A program made the position numbers and the translations under genes. A DNA stretch of 64,000 nucleotides, from NCBI GenBank assembly GCA_900544175.1, contig UQUN01000010.1, positions 1 through 64,000 of the forward strand. The letters are read 5' to 3'. This document shows, piece by piece, positions 18,389-26,479 of this stretch. The stretch's first letter is position 1. The number at the start of each line of letters is the position of its first letter. A model generated the notes under the pieces. It saw nothing but the letters and a program-made list of their open reading frames with translations. It was not told where the DNA came from and did no database searches. This DNA is from an uncultured Alistipes sp. (lineage in GTDB: Bacteria; Bacteroidota; Bacteroidia; Bacteroidales; UBA932).

Positions 18389-19884
18389 TGAAACAGTTTG
18401 ATATAGATACTCTTATCCATTCTATGGACGATGTGAGGTCCTTGTTGGACCCTGAATGCAGGCTGCATCTGGGTGAGGAAGCCCGTAAAAGAATCAGAAA
18501 ATGCCGGGATTACCTGGACAGGCGTATGGAGGCCCAGAAAGCTCCCATCTACGGAGTGACCACGGGATTCGGCTCGCTTTGTAATGTCTCTGTGGACAAG
18601 GACCAGCTTTCACAGCTTCAGAAAAATCTGGTGATGTCCCATGCCTGCGGAGTCGGTGATGAGGTGCGTCCGGAGATAGTGCGTCTCATGATAGCCCTCA
18701 AGGTAAAGTCCCTTGCATACGGATATTCGGGAGTTCGTGTAGAAACGGTGGAGAGGCTTGTTGACTTTTTCAACGAGGGCGTGACTCCGGTGGTATACCA
18801 GCAGGGTTCTCTCGGAGCTTCAGGCGACCTGGCTCCTTTGGCCAATATGTGCCTTCCCCTTATAGGGCTTGGCGAGTTTGATTATAAAGGAAAAAGATAC
18901 CCCGGTTCGGAACTGGAGAGGATGTTCGGATGGAAACCGCTCACACTGGCGTCCAAGGAAGGTCTCGCCCTTCTGAACGGTACTCAGTTCATGCTGGCCC
19001 ATGCCGTATGGTGCATCATCAGGGCAGAGCATATATCCGCAGCGGCCGACAAGATCGCCACTGTTTCACTTGAGGCATTCAACGGCCGCAAGGAACCGTT
19101 CACTCCGGGCGTGCATGCAGTACGTCCTCACAAGGGGCAGATGGAGACGGCACGGGTAATCCTCAATTATCTTCAGGGAAGTGAACTTATCGACGGTCCC
19201 GGCAAGGAGGTTCAGGATCCATATTCTTTCCGTTGTGTGCCCCAGGTGCACGGAGCGTCGAAGGATGCCATCGCTTATGTGGAGAGCGTCTTCATGACTG
19301 AGGTCAACAGTGCGACCGACAATCCGACCGTCCTGCCTGACGAGGATCAGGTCATTTCGGCCGGCAACTTCCACGGGCAGCCTCTGTCGATTACCCTTGA
19401 TTTTCTGGCCATAGCCCTTGCAGAGCTCGGATCGATTTCCGAACGCCGTACATACCAGCTCATTTCCGGCAAGAGAGGCTTGCCGTCATTCCTGGTGGCC
19501 AAGTCCGGTCTCAACTCCGGTTTCATGATACCTCAGTATGCCGCTGCTTCTGTCGTCAGCCAGAACAAGCAGCTGTGTACTCCATGTGTAGTGGATACCA
19601 TCGATTCTTCGCAGGGTCAGGAGGACCATGTCAGCATGGGTGCCAACGCAGCCACCAAATGTGTCCGCGTAGTTGAGAATGTGGAGAAGATACTTGGTAT
19701 AGAGATGCTCAACGCGGCTCAGGCTCTTGAGTTCCGTCACCGCGCCGGTGCAGGCAAGTCATCACCTGTCATCGAGCGTTTCTTCGATGAATACCGTAAG
19801 ACTGTTCCTTTTGTCGAGGAGGATACAGTCATGTATACCAGGATCAAGGATTCAATTGAATTTATAAGGAAAGCCGAATTTTAA
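18388..19884 (+). CDS. hutH: Histidine ammonia-lyase
   Basis: A 498-residue enzyme that removes ammonia from histidine to give urocanate. The Ala-Ser-Gly triad that cyclises into the MIO cofactor is at residues 144-146 in GSLGASGDLAPLA. Other conserved segments are YGVTTGFGSL near residue 54 and QEDHVSMG. An in-frame ATG at 18328 lies within the previous gene; the start at 18388 gives the normal N-terminus and fits the promoter at 18355. hutI follows after five bases. Confidence 0.97.
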   Translation: MKQFDIDTLIHSMDDVRSLLDPECRLHLGEEARKRIRKCRDYLDRRMEAQKAPIYGVTTGFGSLCNVSVDKDQLSQLQKNLVMSHACGVGDEVRPEIVRLMIALKVKSLAYGYSGVRVETVERLVDFFNEGVTPVVYQQGSLGASGDLAPLANMCLPLIGLGEFDYKGKRYPGSELERMFGWKPLTLASKEGLALLNGTQFMLAHAVWCIIRAEHISAAADKIATVSLEAFNGRKEPFTPGVHAVRPHKGQMETARVILNYLQGSELIDGPGKEVQDPYSFRCVPQVHGASKDAIAYVESVFMTEVNSATDNPTVLPDEDQVISAGNFHGQPLSITLDFLAIALAELGSISERRTYQLISGKRGLPSFLVAKSGLNSGFMIPQYAAASVVSQNKQLCTPCVVDTIDSSQGQEDHVSMGANAATKCVRVVENVEKILGIEMLNAAQALEFRHRAGAGKSSPVIERFFDEYRKTVPFVEEDTVMYTRIKDSIEFIRKAEF

Positions 19885-19889
19885 GGAAG

Positions 19890-21152
19890 ATGTCGCTTTT
19901 TATAAAGAATATAAAGAAGCTTGTCAATGCAAGGGCGCAGTCTGTTTCCTCTCCGTTGAAGGGGAAGGAGATGGACTCCCTCCCTTGTATCGAGGATGCA
20001 TGGCTGCTGACGGAAAAGGACCGGATAGCCCGTATGGGACGTATGTGCGATCTTGCTCCGGAAAGTATGGAAGCTATAGAGGACGTGGCCGATGAGGTCA
20101 TCGATGCGTCCGGCAGGATGGTTTTCCCTTCGTACTGCGACTCCCATACTCATCTGGTATATGCCGGAAGCCGTGAGATGGAGTTCATGGACAAGCTCCG
20201 CGGTCTGTCGTATCAGGAGATAGCCCGTCGTGGAGGCGGTATTCTGAATTCTGTGGAGCTGTTGCATAACACTTCAGAGGAGGACCTGCTTCGCCAGACT
20301 CTGGTGCGGGCGTGGGAGATTGTATCTCTTGGTACCGGGGCAGTGGAGATCAAGAGCGGTTACGGGCTGACCGTGGAAGATGAGGTGAAGATGCTCCGCG
20401 TGGCCCGAAGAGTGGAGGAGGAGACTCCGCTGAGAGTGCGTACCACATTTCTTGGTGCGCATGCCGTTCCGGCAAGATACAAGGGAAACAGAGAAGGTTA
20501 TGTGGATGAGATAATCCGCGATATCATGCCTGCCGTTGCAGCCGAGGGACTGGCGGATTATGTGGATATATTTGTCGAGGAGGGATTTTTTACCGTGGAG
20601 GACGCTTCCAGGATATTCGAATCCGCAGCGAAGTACGGCATGACCCCGAAAGTTCACGCCAATCAGATGAGTTTCTCTGGCGGTGTACAGGTCGGAGTCA
20701 AGTATGGCGCGGCATCCGTAGATCATCTGGAGTTTACCGGTCCCGAGGAATTCAAGGTCCTGCAGGGCAGCAGTACCATTGCCACACTGCTGCCGGGCGC
20801 CACATTTTTCCTGGATATGGACTATCCGAAAGCCAAGGAGATGCAGGAATACAGCCTGCCCCTGGCTATCGCTTCCAACTACAATCCAGGCTCCTGCCCG
20901 TCAGGAGACATGAAATTCATGATGGCCCTGGCAATGATCAAGATGCGGCTTACACCGGAGACTGTGCTCAATGCAGCTACCGTCAACGGGGCGTTTGCCA
21001 TGGGCGTGAGTGAGGATTACGGTTCCATCACAGTGGGCAAGAAGGCGTCATTCTTCATCACCAGAAAGATACCCTCCTATGAGTTCATACCGTATTCATT
21101 TACCTCGCAACTTATAGAAGACATTATACTTAATGGGAAAATATACAGATAG
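19890..21152 (+). CDS. hutI: Imidazolonepropionase
   Basis: A 420-residue amidohydrolase that opens imidazolone propionate to N-formimino-L-glutamate. Metal-binding histidines are in DSHTHLVYAG near residue 87, and the GAHAVPARYKG and KVHANQ segments supply further active-site residues. SGYGLTVEDEVKM is a HutI signature. It follows hutH by five bases and precedes ftcD by eleven, forming one operon. Urocanate hydratase, the step between HutH and HutI, is absent from the window. Confidence 0.97.
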   Translation: MSLFIKNIKKLVNARAQSVSSPLKGKEMDSLPCIEDAWLLTEKDRIARMGRMCDLAPESMEAIEDVADEVIDASGRMVFPSYCDSHTHLVYAGSREMEFMDKLRGLSYQEIARRGGGILNSVELLHNTSEEDLLRQTLVRAWEIVSLGTGAVEIKSGYGLTVEDEVKMLRVARRVEEETPLRVRTTFLGAHAVPARYKGNREGYVDEIIRDIMPAVAAEGLADYVDIFVEEGFFTVEDASRIFESAAKYGMTPKVHANQMSFSGGVQVGVKYGAASVDHLEFTGPEEFKVLQGSSTIATLLPGATFFLDMDYPKAKEMQEYSLPLAIASNYNPGSCPSGDMKFMMALAMIKMRLTPETVLNAATVNGAFAMGVSEDYGSITVGKKASFFITRKIPSYEFIPYSFTSQLIEDIILNGKIYR

Positions 21153-21163
21153 AAAAATAGATT

Positions 21164-22861
21164 ATGACAAGAAAACTTATTGAGTGCGTCCCCAATTTCA
21201 GCGAGGGACGCGATATGCAGGTTATCAAGCAGATAACAGACGCAGCCGAGAGTGTCGAAGGCGTAAGGCTGCTCGATGTCGACCCGGGTGCCGCCACCAA
21301 CAGGACGGTGGTGACATTCGTAGGCGAACCGGAAAAGGTCATGGAGGCCGCTTTCCGTGCCGTGAAAAAGGCTTCTGAGCTCATAGACATGAGGCATCAT
21401 CATGGTGAGCATCCCAGAATGGGAGCTACGGACGTATGCCCTCTCGTACCTATTGCAGGTGTCACTATGGAGGAGTGCGTGGAATATGCCCGCAGTCTTG
21501 CAAAAAGGATAGGTGATGAACTCGGTATTCCTGTATTCTGCTATGAGAGTGCGGCATTTGTTCCCGAGAGAAGGAATCTGGCAGTATGCCGCAGCGGCGA
21601 GTACGAAGGGTTGGCAAAGAGATTTGAGGATGGGGTGAAGCCAGACTTCGGTCCGGCCGTAATCGATGACTATACTGCCCGTACAGGAGCCACTGCAGTG
21701 GGTGCAAGGGATTTTCTTGTAGCGATCAACTATAATCTGAATACCACTTCTACGCGCAGGGCCAACTCCATAGCATTTGACGTGCGCGAGAAAGGACGTA
21801 AGAAGAGAGAGGGGGATCCCATTACAGGCAAGGTGGTGAAGGATGAGAACGGCAATGTCGTATGGATTCCCGGTACACTGAAGGGCTGCAAGGCCATAGG
21901 CTGGTATATAGAGGAGTACGGTATCGCTCAGGTGTCGATGAATGTCACCAATATCAATGTGACTCCTGTGCATGTAGCTTTCGATGAGGTATGTGAGAAA
22001 GCCCATGCCCGCGGCATCAGGGTGACCGGTTCCGAGATAGTAGGTCTCATTCCCAAGAAAGTGCTCATCGATGCCGGCAAGCATTATCTGGCGAAACAGA
22101 ACCGCTCCTGCGGTATTCCTGAGGAGGACATCGTGAAGATCGCCGTCAAGTCCATGGGTCTGGACGACCTGAAGCCATTCAATCCCCGCGAGAAGGTGAT
22201 CGAATATATACTTGAGGACAGTGACAAGACTCCCAAGCTGGTAGACCTGACTGTACGTGGCTTTGCCGAGGAGACCTCCCGTGAGTCTCCGGCTCCAGGC
22301 GGCGGATCCATCTCGGCTTATATGGGATCTCTCGGCGCTGCTCTCGGTGCGATGGTTGCCAATCTGTCTTCGCACAAGAGGGGCTGGGATGACCAGTGCC
22401 CCAAGTTCTCCCAGTGGGCTGAGAAAGGGCAGGAACTGATGTACGAGCTGTTGCACCTTGTGGATGAGGATACTGCCGCATTCAACCGCATCATGGACGC
22501 CATGTCCCTGCCCAAGAAGACCGACGAGGAGAAGGCTGCCCGTGCAGCTGCGATGCAGGATGCCACTCTATATGCTACGGAGGTGCCATTGAGGACCATG
22601 AAGGCTTCTTTCAAGGTTTTCGAACTTGTAGAGGCCATGGCTTCCGAGGGTAATCCCAACTCCGTATCCGATGCAGGTGTTGGTGCTCTCGCAGCCCGCT
22701 CGGCAGTCCTTGGAGCTTTCCTCAACGTCAGGATCAATGCAGCCGGACTGAAAGACCGCGAGAAGGCCGATGCTCTCGTAGCTGAGGCGTCTGCCATTGC
22801 GGAAGAAGCTGTTAAACAAGAGGCTAAGATTATCGAAATCGTTAACTCCAAGATAGGGTAG
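21164..22861 (+). CDS. ftcD: Glutamate formimidoyltransferase / formimidoyl-THF cyclodeaminase
   Basis: A 565-residue bifunctional enzyme. The N-terminal formiminotransferase half (about residues 1-330) starts IECVPNFSEGRD and contains DMRHHHGEHPRMGATDVCP. The C-terminal helical cyclodeaminase half (about 345-560) starts near SPAPGGGSISAYMGSLGAAL. It moves the formimino group of histidine breakdown to tetrahydrofolate and converts it to methenyl-THF and ammonia. Its presence in place of HutG or HutF shows the formiminoglutamate/folate branch of the pathway. Confidence 0.96.
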   Translation: MTRKLIECVPNFSEGRDMQVIKQITDAAESVEGVRLLDVDPGAATNRTVVTFVGEPEKVMEAAFRAVKKASELIDMRHHHGEHPRMGATDVCPLVPIAGVTMEECVEYARSLAKRIGDELGIPVFCYESAAFVPERRNLAVCRSGEYEGLAKRFEDGVKPDFGPAVIDDYTARTGATAVGARDFLVAINYNLNTTSTRRANSIAFDVREKGRKKREGDPITGKVVKDENGNVVWIPGTLKGCKAIGWYIEEYGIAQVSMNVTNINVTPVHVAFDEVCEKAHARGIRVTGSEIVGLIPKKVLIDAGKHYLAKQNRSCGIPEEDIVKIAVKSMGLDDLKPFNPREKVIEYILEDSDKTPKLVDLTVRGFAEETSRESPAPGGGSISAYMGSLGAALGAMVANLSSHKRGWDDQCPKFSQWAEKGQELMYELLHLVDEDTAAFNRIMDAMSLPKKTDEEKAARAAAMQDATLYATEVPLRTMKASFKVFELVEAMASEGNPNSVSDAGVGALAARSAVLGAFLNVRINAAGLKDREKADALVAEASAIAEEAVKQEAKIIEIVNSKIG

Positions 22862-22873
22862 AGGATCGCTTCT

Positions 22874-22907
22874 TTTGTTTTTTAGTGCAAAATGTATAAT
22901 TTTGCAC
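22874..22907 (+). promoter_or_regulatory. fab cluster promoter embedded in a palindrome
   Basis: TTTG (22874-22877), 19 bases, then TAATTTTG (22897-22904) is a full Bacteroidota -33/-7 promoter. The -7 box lies within a perfect inverted repeat: GTGCAAAAT at 22885-22893 and ATTTTGCAC at 22899-22907. A repressor bound there would block transcription of the fabH-fabF-fabZ-fabG genes. Confidence 0.7.
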
Positions 22908-22933
22908 GATTTTAACATAAGACAGGCAAGAGT

Positions 22934-23890
22934 ATGAGAATTATAGGAACTGGTAGTGCCCGCCCTTCTAAGGTCGTAACAAATGCGATGCTGGAGGATT
23001 TTCTGGATACCAGCAACGAGTGGATAGTGACCCGTACGGGTATCAGGGAGAGGCGGCTCATCTCCTCCGAGAGTCTGGAGGAACTGGCAGCAGCCGCCGC
23101 CCGCAGTGCTATGGAGAATGCCGGGATAACACCGGAGCAGGTAGACTTCATAATCTGCTCCAATGTGGTGAACGAGTACGTGACTCCGGGGTTGGGCTGT
23201 GTCGTGCAGGGCATGATAGGTGCTGCCTGTCCCACAGTGGACATCAACTGTGCCTGCACCGGTTTTATCTACGCGCTGGACATTGCCGAGGCGTATCTTG
23301 CGACCAAGGACATGAGAAACATCCTTATAGTCTGTGCCGAGGAACCGTCCCGCATGATGAACTGGCACGACCGTTCCTCCTGCATCCTTTTCGGGGATGC
23401 GGCCGGGGCAGTGGTTGTCACTAAAGGGGATGACCTCAAGGCCATCCGTGTATCCACCCACTGCAAGGTGGAGGCTCTCTACCAGAAGCGCAGACTTCAG
23501 CCTACGCCTTTCCTGACCAAGGAGGAGACGGACACTGACGGTGTGGTCATGAACGGTCAGGATGTGTTCAAGCTCGCTGTATCATCATCCATCAAGGATA
23601 TAGACAAGGTGCTGGCCATGGCCGGCATGAAAGCCGATGACATCGACCTGTATGTGCTGCATCAGGCCAATGTGCGTATCATCGAGTCCATCCGGCACTT
23701 CGTCAATCAGGACAGAAGCAAGTTCCCGTTCAACCTGGACAGGTACGGGAACACTTCTTCCGCATCCATTCCCGCCCTGTTGGACGATCTTAACAGAGGC
23801 AATCAATTGAAAACAGGAGAAATGTTGTTGCTTAGTGCGTTCGGAGCCGGATTCACTACCGGGGCATGTATTCTCCGCTGGTCAAAGTAA
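22934..23890 (+). CDS. 3-oxoacyl-ACP synthase III (FabH-type)
   Basis: A 318-residue FabH-type condensing enzyme. The catalytic triad is complete: C108 in INCACTGFIYAL, H243 in LHQANVRI and N273 in GNTSSASIP. FabH starts fatty-acid chains by joining an acyl-CoA to malonyl-ACP. It is the first gene behind the palindromic promoter at 22874-22907 and is followed by fabF, fabZ and fabG homologues, so it could prime a dedicated acyl chain. A second housekeeping fabH elsewhere in the genome cannot be excluded. Confidence 0.92.
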   Translation: MRIIGTGSARPSKVVTNAMLEDFLDTSNEWIVTRTGIRERRLISSESLEELAAAAARSAMENAGITPEQVDFIICSNVVNEYVTPGLGCVVQGMIGAACPTVDINCACTGFIYALDIAEAYLATKDMRNILIVCAEEPSRMMNWHDRSSCILFGDAAGAVVVTKGDDLKAIRVSTHCKVEALYQKRRLQPTPFLTKEETDTDGVVMNGQDVFKLAVSSSIKDIDKVLAMAGMKADDIDLYVLHQANVRIIESIRHFVNQDRSKFPFNLDRYGNTSSASIPALLDDLNRGNQLKTGEMLLLSAFGAGFTTGACILRWSK

Positions 23891-23901
23891 AACAAAACTA
23901 T

Positions 23902-25167
23902 ATGGAAAAAAGAGTAGTAGTGACAGGTATGGGAGTGGTCTCACCTGTCGGAAATAACGTGGAGACTTTCTGGAAGAGCATTGTCAACGGAGTCTGCGGT
24001 ATTGATTACATTACCCAGTTCCCGACTGACGGGCTTTCAGTGAAGATTGCAGGTGAGGTCAAGGATTTCAGGCCGGCCGACTACGGCATCGAACCTAAGG
24101 CGGCCAGGAAGTTTGACCGGTTCAGTCTCTTTGCTCTTGCAGCCGCCAATCAGGCCGTGGCAATGAGCGGACTCAGGTCCACAGATGACGAGGAAGACAA
24201 AACGCCCGGCACTGTCCTGGCTGACCGTTTCGGAGTCTATATCGGCTCCGGGATCGGAGGTATGCACTCTTTTGTCAACGAGACTACAAAGTTGATTAAG
24301 GACGGTCCTCAGTGGATATCGCCTTTGTTCATCCCTACGATGATCGCGAATATTGCTGCCGGCAATGTGGCCATTGCGCATCATGCCAAGGGCGTATGCC
24401 TGCCTATAGTGACTGCCTGTGCTACCGGGACCCATTCCATAGGGGAGGCGTACAGGGCTGTCAAGTACGGTTATGCAGATGCAATAATAGCCGGAGGTAC
24501 CGAAGCGGCCGTTACTCCTCTGGCCATAGGAGGATTTTCCAACAGCAAGGCTCTGTCTCCCGCCGAGGATCCGATGGCTGCCTCCCTGCCTTTCGATGCC
24601 CGCCGTCAGGGGTTCGTAATCGCTGAAGGTGCCGGAGTTCTGGTTATCGAGGAATACGAGCATGCGATGGCACGCGGAGCTAAGATATATGCCGAACTGT
24701 GCGGTTATGGCAATACCTGTGACGCTTATCACTACACGGCGCCCTGTCCGGACGGCTCCACACCTGCCAAAGCATTCAGACAGGCCCTGACCGAAGCCCA
24801 TTATTCGACGTCAGATCTGCTGCATATCAACACCCATGGTACTGGTACACCTCTGAACGACAAGTCCGAGACAGCGGCCATCAAGCTTGCCCTCGGTGAG
24901 ACCGAGGCCCGTCGCGCCATTCTCTGCTCCACCAAGTCCATGACAGGACACGCGCTTGGAGCGGCAGGAGGCATCGAGGCTGTCGCTGCAGTCATGGCAC
25001 TTCACGACGGTGTGGTTCCGCCTACCATCAACTACAAGGAACCTGATCCCGAATGTGACCTGGATGTCAATCCCAACCATGCCCGGGAGGCTGCGCTGAC
25101 CATGGCCCTGTCCTCTTCGCTGGGCTTCGGAGGCCATAATGCAGTATTGGCATTCAGACGTTTATAA
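23902..25167 (+). CDS. fabF: 3-oxoacyl-ACP synthase II (FabF-type)
   Basis: A 421-residue ketosynthase starting at the ATG at 23902 (MEKRVVVTGMGVVSPVGNN). An in-frame upstream ATG at 23866 lies inside the fabH homologue. The Cys-His-His triad is intact: C173 in VTACATGTHSIG, H312 in NTHGTGTPLND and H350 in GHALGAAGG. It elongates acyl-ACP with malonyl-ACP. The triad shows an active elongating enzyme rather than a chain-length factor. It lies 11 bases after the FabH gene. Confidence 0.95.
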   Translation: MEKRVVVTGMGVVSPVGNNVETFWKSIVNGVCGIDYITQFPTDGLSVKIAGEVKDFRPADYGIEPKAARKFDRFSLFALAAANQAVAMSGLRSTDDEEDKTPGTVLADRFGVYIGSGIGGMHSFVNETTKLIKDGPQWISPLFIPTMIANIAAGNVAIAHHAKGVCLPIVTACATGTHSIGEAYRAVKYGYADAIIAGGTEAAVTPLAIGGFSNSKALSPAEDPMAASLPFDARRQGFVIAEGAGVLVIEEYEHAMARGAKIYAELCGYGNTCDAYHYTAPCPDGSTPAKAFRQALTEAHYSTSDLLHINTHGTGTPLNDKSETAAIKLALGETEARRAILCSTKSMTGHALGAAGGIEAVAAVMALHDGVVPPTINYKEPDPECDLDVNPNHAREAALTMALSSSLGFGGHNAVLAFRRL

Positions 25168-25196
25168 GCAGTATCAATCACTAAAACCAAACTGAA

Positions 25197-25628
25197 ATGG
25201 ATAGAGAAGAGATCAAGCAGTTTCTCCGTCATCGTGAGCCGATGCTTCTGGTTGACGAGATGGAACTTCAGAACGGAGGCACAGAATGTGTCGGAAAGTA
25301 TCACGTCAGAGGTGACGAATTCTTCCTCCAGGGGCATTTCCCCGGCTATCCGGTAGTGCCCGGAGTCATCCTCTGCGAGATTATGGGGCAGTGCAGCTCC
25401 TTGCTTATCAAGGATTATTTGGTAGGTCACACAACCTTGTTCACTGGCATTGACAAGACCCGTTTCAAGCATCAGGTCCATCCTGGCGATACGGTAGAGG
25501 TGCATGCTCACATCACAAATCACCGGGCCATGCTTTTTTATATCGATGCAAAGGCATATGTGGGTGGTGAGATATGTGTCGAGGCCAGTCTTTCATTTGC
25601 AGTGATACCCAACGATAAAGTAAAATAA
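25197..25628 (+). CDS. fabZ: 3-hydroxyacyl-ACP dehydratase (FabZ-type)
   Basis: A 143-residue hot-dog fold dehydratase. The active-site H47 lies in GHFPGYPVVPGV and E61 in CEIMGQ, the same 14-residue spacing as FabZ. It is a stand-alone FabZ; in most Bacteroidota the general dehydratase is fused to LpxC, so this copy may serve a particular acyl chain. It is followed two bases later by fabG. Confidence 0.92.
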   Translation: MDREEIKQFLRHREPMLLVDEMELQNGGTECVGKYHVRGDEFFLQGHFPGYPVVPGVILCEIMGQCSSLLIKDYLVGHTTLFTGIDKTRFKHQVHPGDTVEVHAHITNHRAMLFYIDAKAYVGGEICVEASLSFAVIPNDKVK

Positions 25629-25630
25629 TT

Positions 25631-26380
25631 ATGCTGGAAGGATTATTAAAAGGCAGGGTGGCCCTGATTACCGGAGCTGCCCGTGGAATAGGCAAGGCTA
25701 TTGCCATGAAACTGGCTTCAGCCGGAGCCGACATTGCTTTCACGGACCTCAGAGAGGACGACAATTTCAGGAATACAGTGGCTGAGATTACAGCTCTTGG
25801 AGTGCAGTGCCGTGGCTATGCCTCAAATGCGGCGGACTTTGCCGAGGCTCATGCAACTGTAGACCAGATACTGAAGGACTTCGGTCATATCGACATTCTG
25901 GTCAACAATGCCGGCATTACCCGTGACGGCCTGATGATGAGGATGTCCGAGCAGCAGTGGGACAGTGTGATTACAGTCAACCTCAAGAGCGCGTTCAACT
26001 TTACGCATGCACTGACTCCCATCATGGCCCGTCAGAGAGGTGGCAGCATCATCAACATCTCTTCTGTTGTGGGCGTGAACGGCAATGCCGGACAGTGCAA
26101 CTACTCCGCTTCCAAGGCCGGTCTGATCGGTCTGGCCAAGTCCATAGCCAAGGAGATGGGCTCGCGCGGTATCCGTGCAAATGCCATTGCTCCCGGATTC
26201 ATAATCACGGACATGACGAATGCTCTGCCTCAGGAGGTCCGTGACGAGTGGAACAAGAAGATACCCCTCCGTCGCGGCGGCACACCCGAGGATATCGCCA
26301 ATGTGGCTCTCTTCCTCGCATCCGACCTTTCCTCATATGTTACAGGTCAGGTCATAATCTGCGACGGCGGCATGCTGTAG
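25631..26380 (+). CDS. fabG: 3-oxoacyl-ACP reductase (FabG-type)
   Basis: A 249-residue short-chain dehydrogenase. The cofactor motif TGAARGIGKA is near residues 14-23, and NNAG comes near residue 90. The catalytic residues S145, Y158 and K162 are in place (NISSVVG, NYSASKAG). It reduces 3-oxoacyl-ACP with NADPH and completes a minimal condensation-reduction-dehydration set with the genes upstream. No enoyl reductase, malonyl transferase or ACP gene is in the cluster. A strong terminator follows. Confidence 0.95.
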   Translation: MLEGLLKGRVALITGAARGIGKAIAMKLASAGADIAFTDLREDDNFRNTVAEITALGVQCRGYASNAADFAEAHATVDQILKDFGHIDILVNNAGITRDGLMMRMSEQQWDSVITVNLKSAFNFTHALTPIMARQRGGSIINISSVVGVNGNAGQCNYSASKAGLIGLAKSIAKEMGSRGIRANAIAPGFIITDMTNALPQEVRDEWNKKIPLRRGGTPEDIANVALFLASDLSSYVTGQVIICDGGML

Positions 26381-26422
26381 CCTCTTCCTGCTGCAGTCGG
26401 CAGTGTAAGATGCAGAAACAGA

Positions 26423-26455
26423 AAGAGTCCGGATCTGTTCCGGACTCTTCTTTTA
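26423..26455 (+). terminator. Terminator between fabG and the convergent lipoprotein gene
   Basis: A perfect 11-bp stem, AAGAGTCCGGA (26423-26433) with TCCGGACTCTT (26439-26449), has a five-base loop and CTTTTATG after it. It serves fabG and may also act for the minus-strand gene ending at 26480, though the minus-strand tail has fewer T. Confidence 0.88.
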
Positions 26456-26479
26456 TGCAATTCTGCGTGCGCAGTGTCA

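Noticed and set aside
21077..22456. 459-codon minus-strand open frame opposite ftcD
   Set aside because: Shadow of ftcD; no domain is seen and ftcD is certain.
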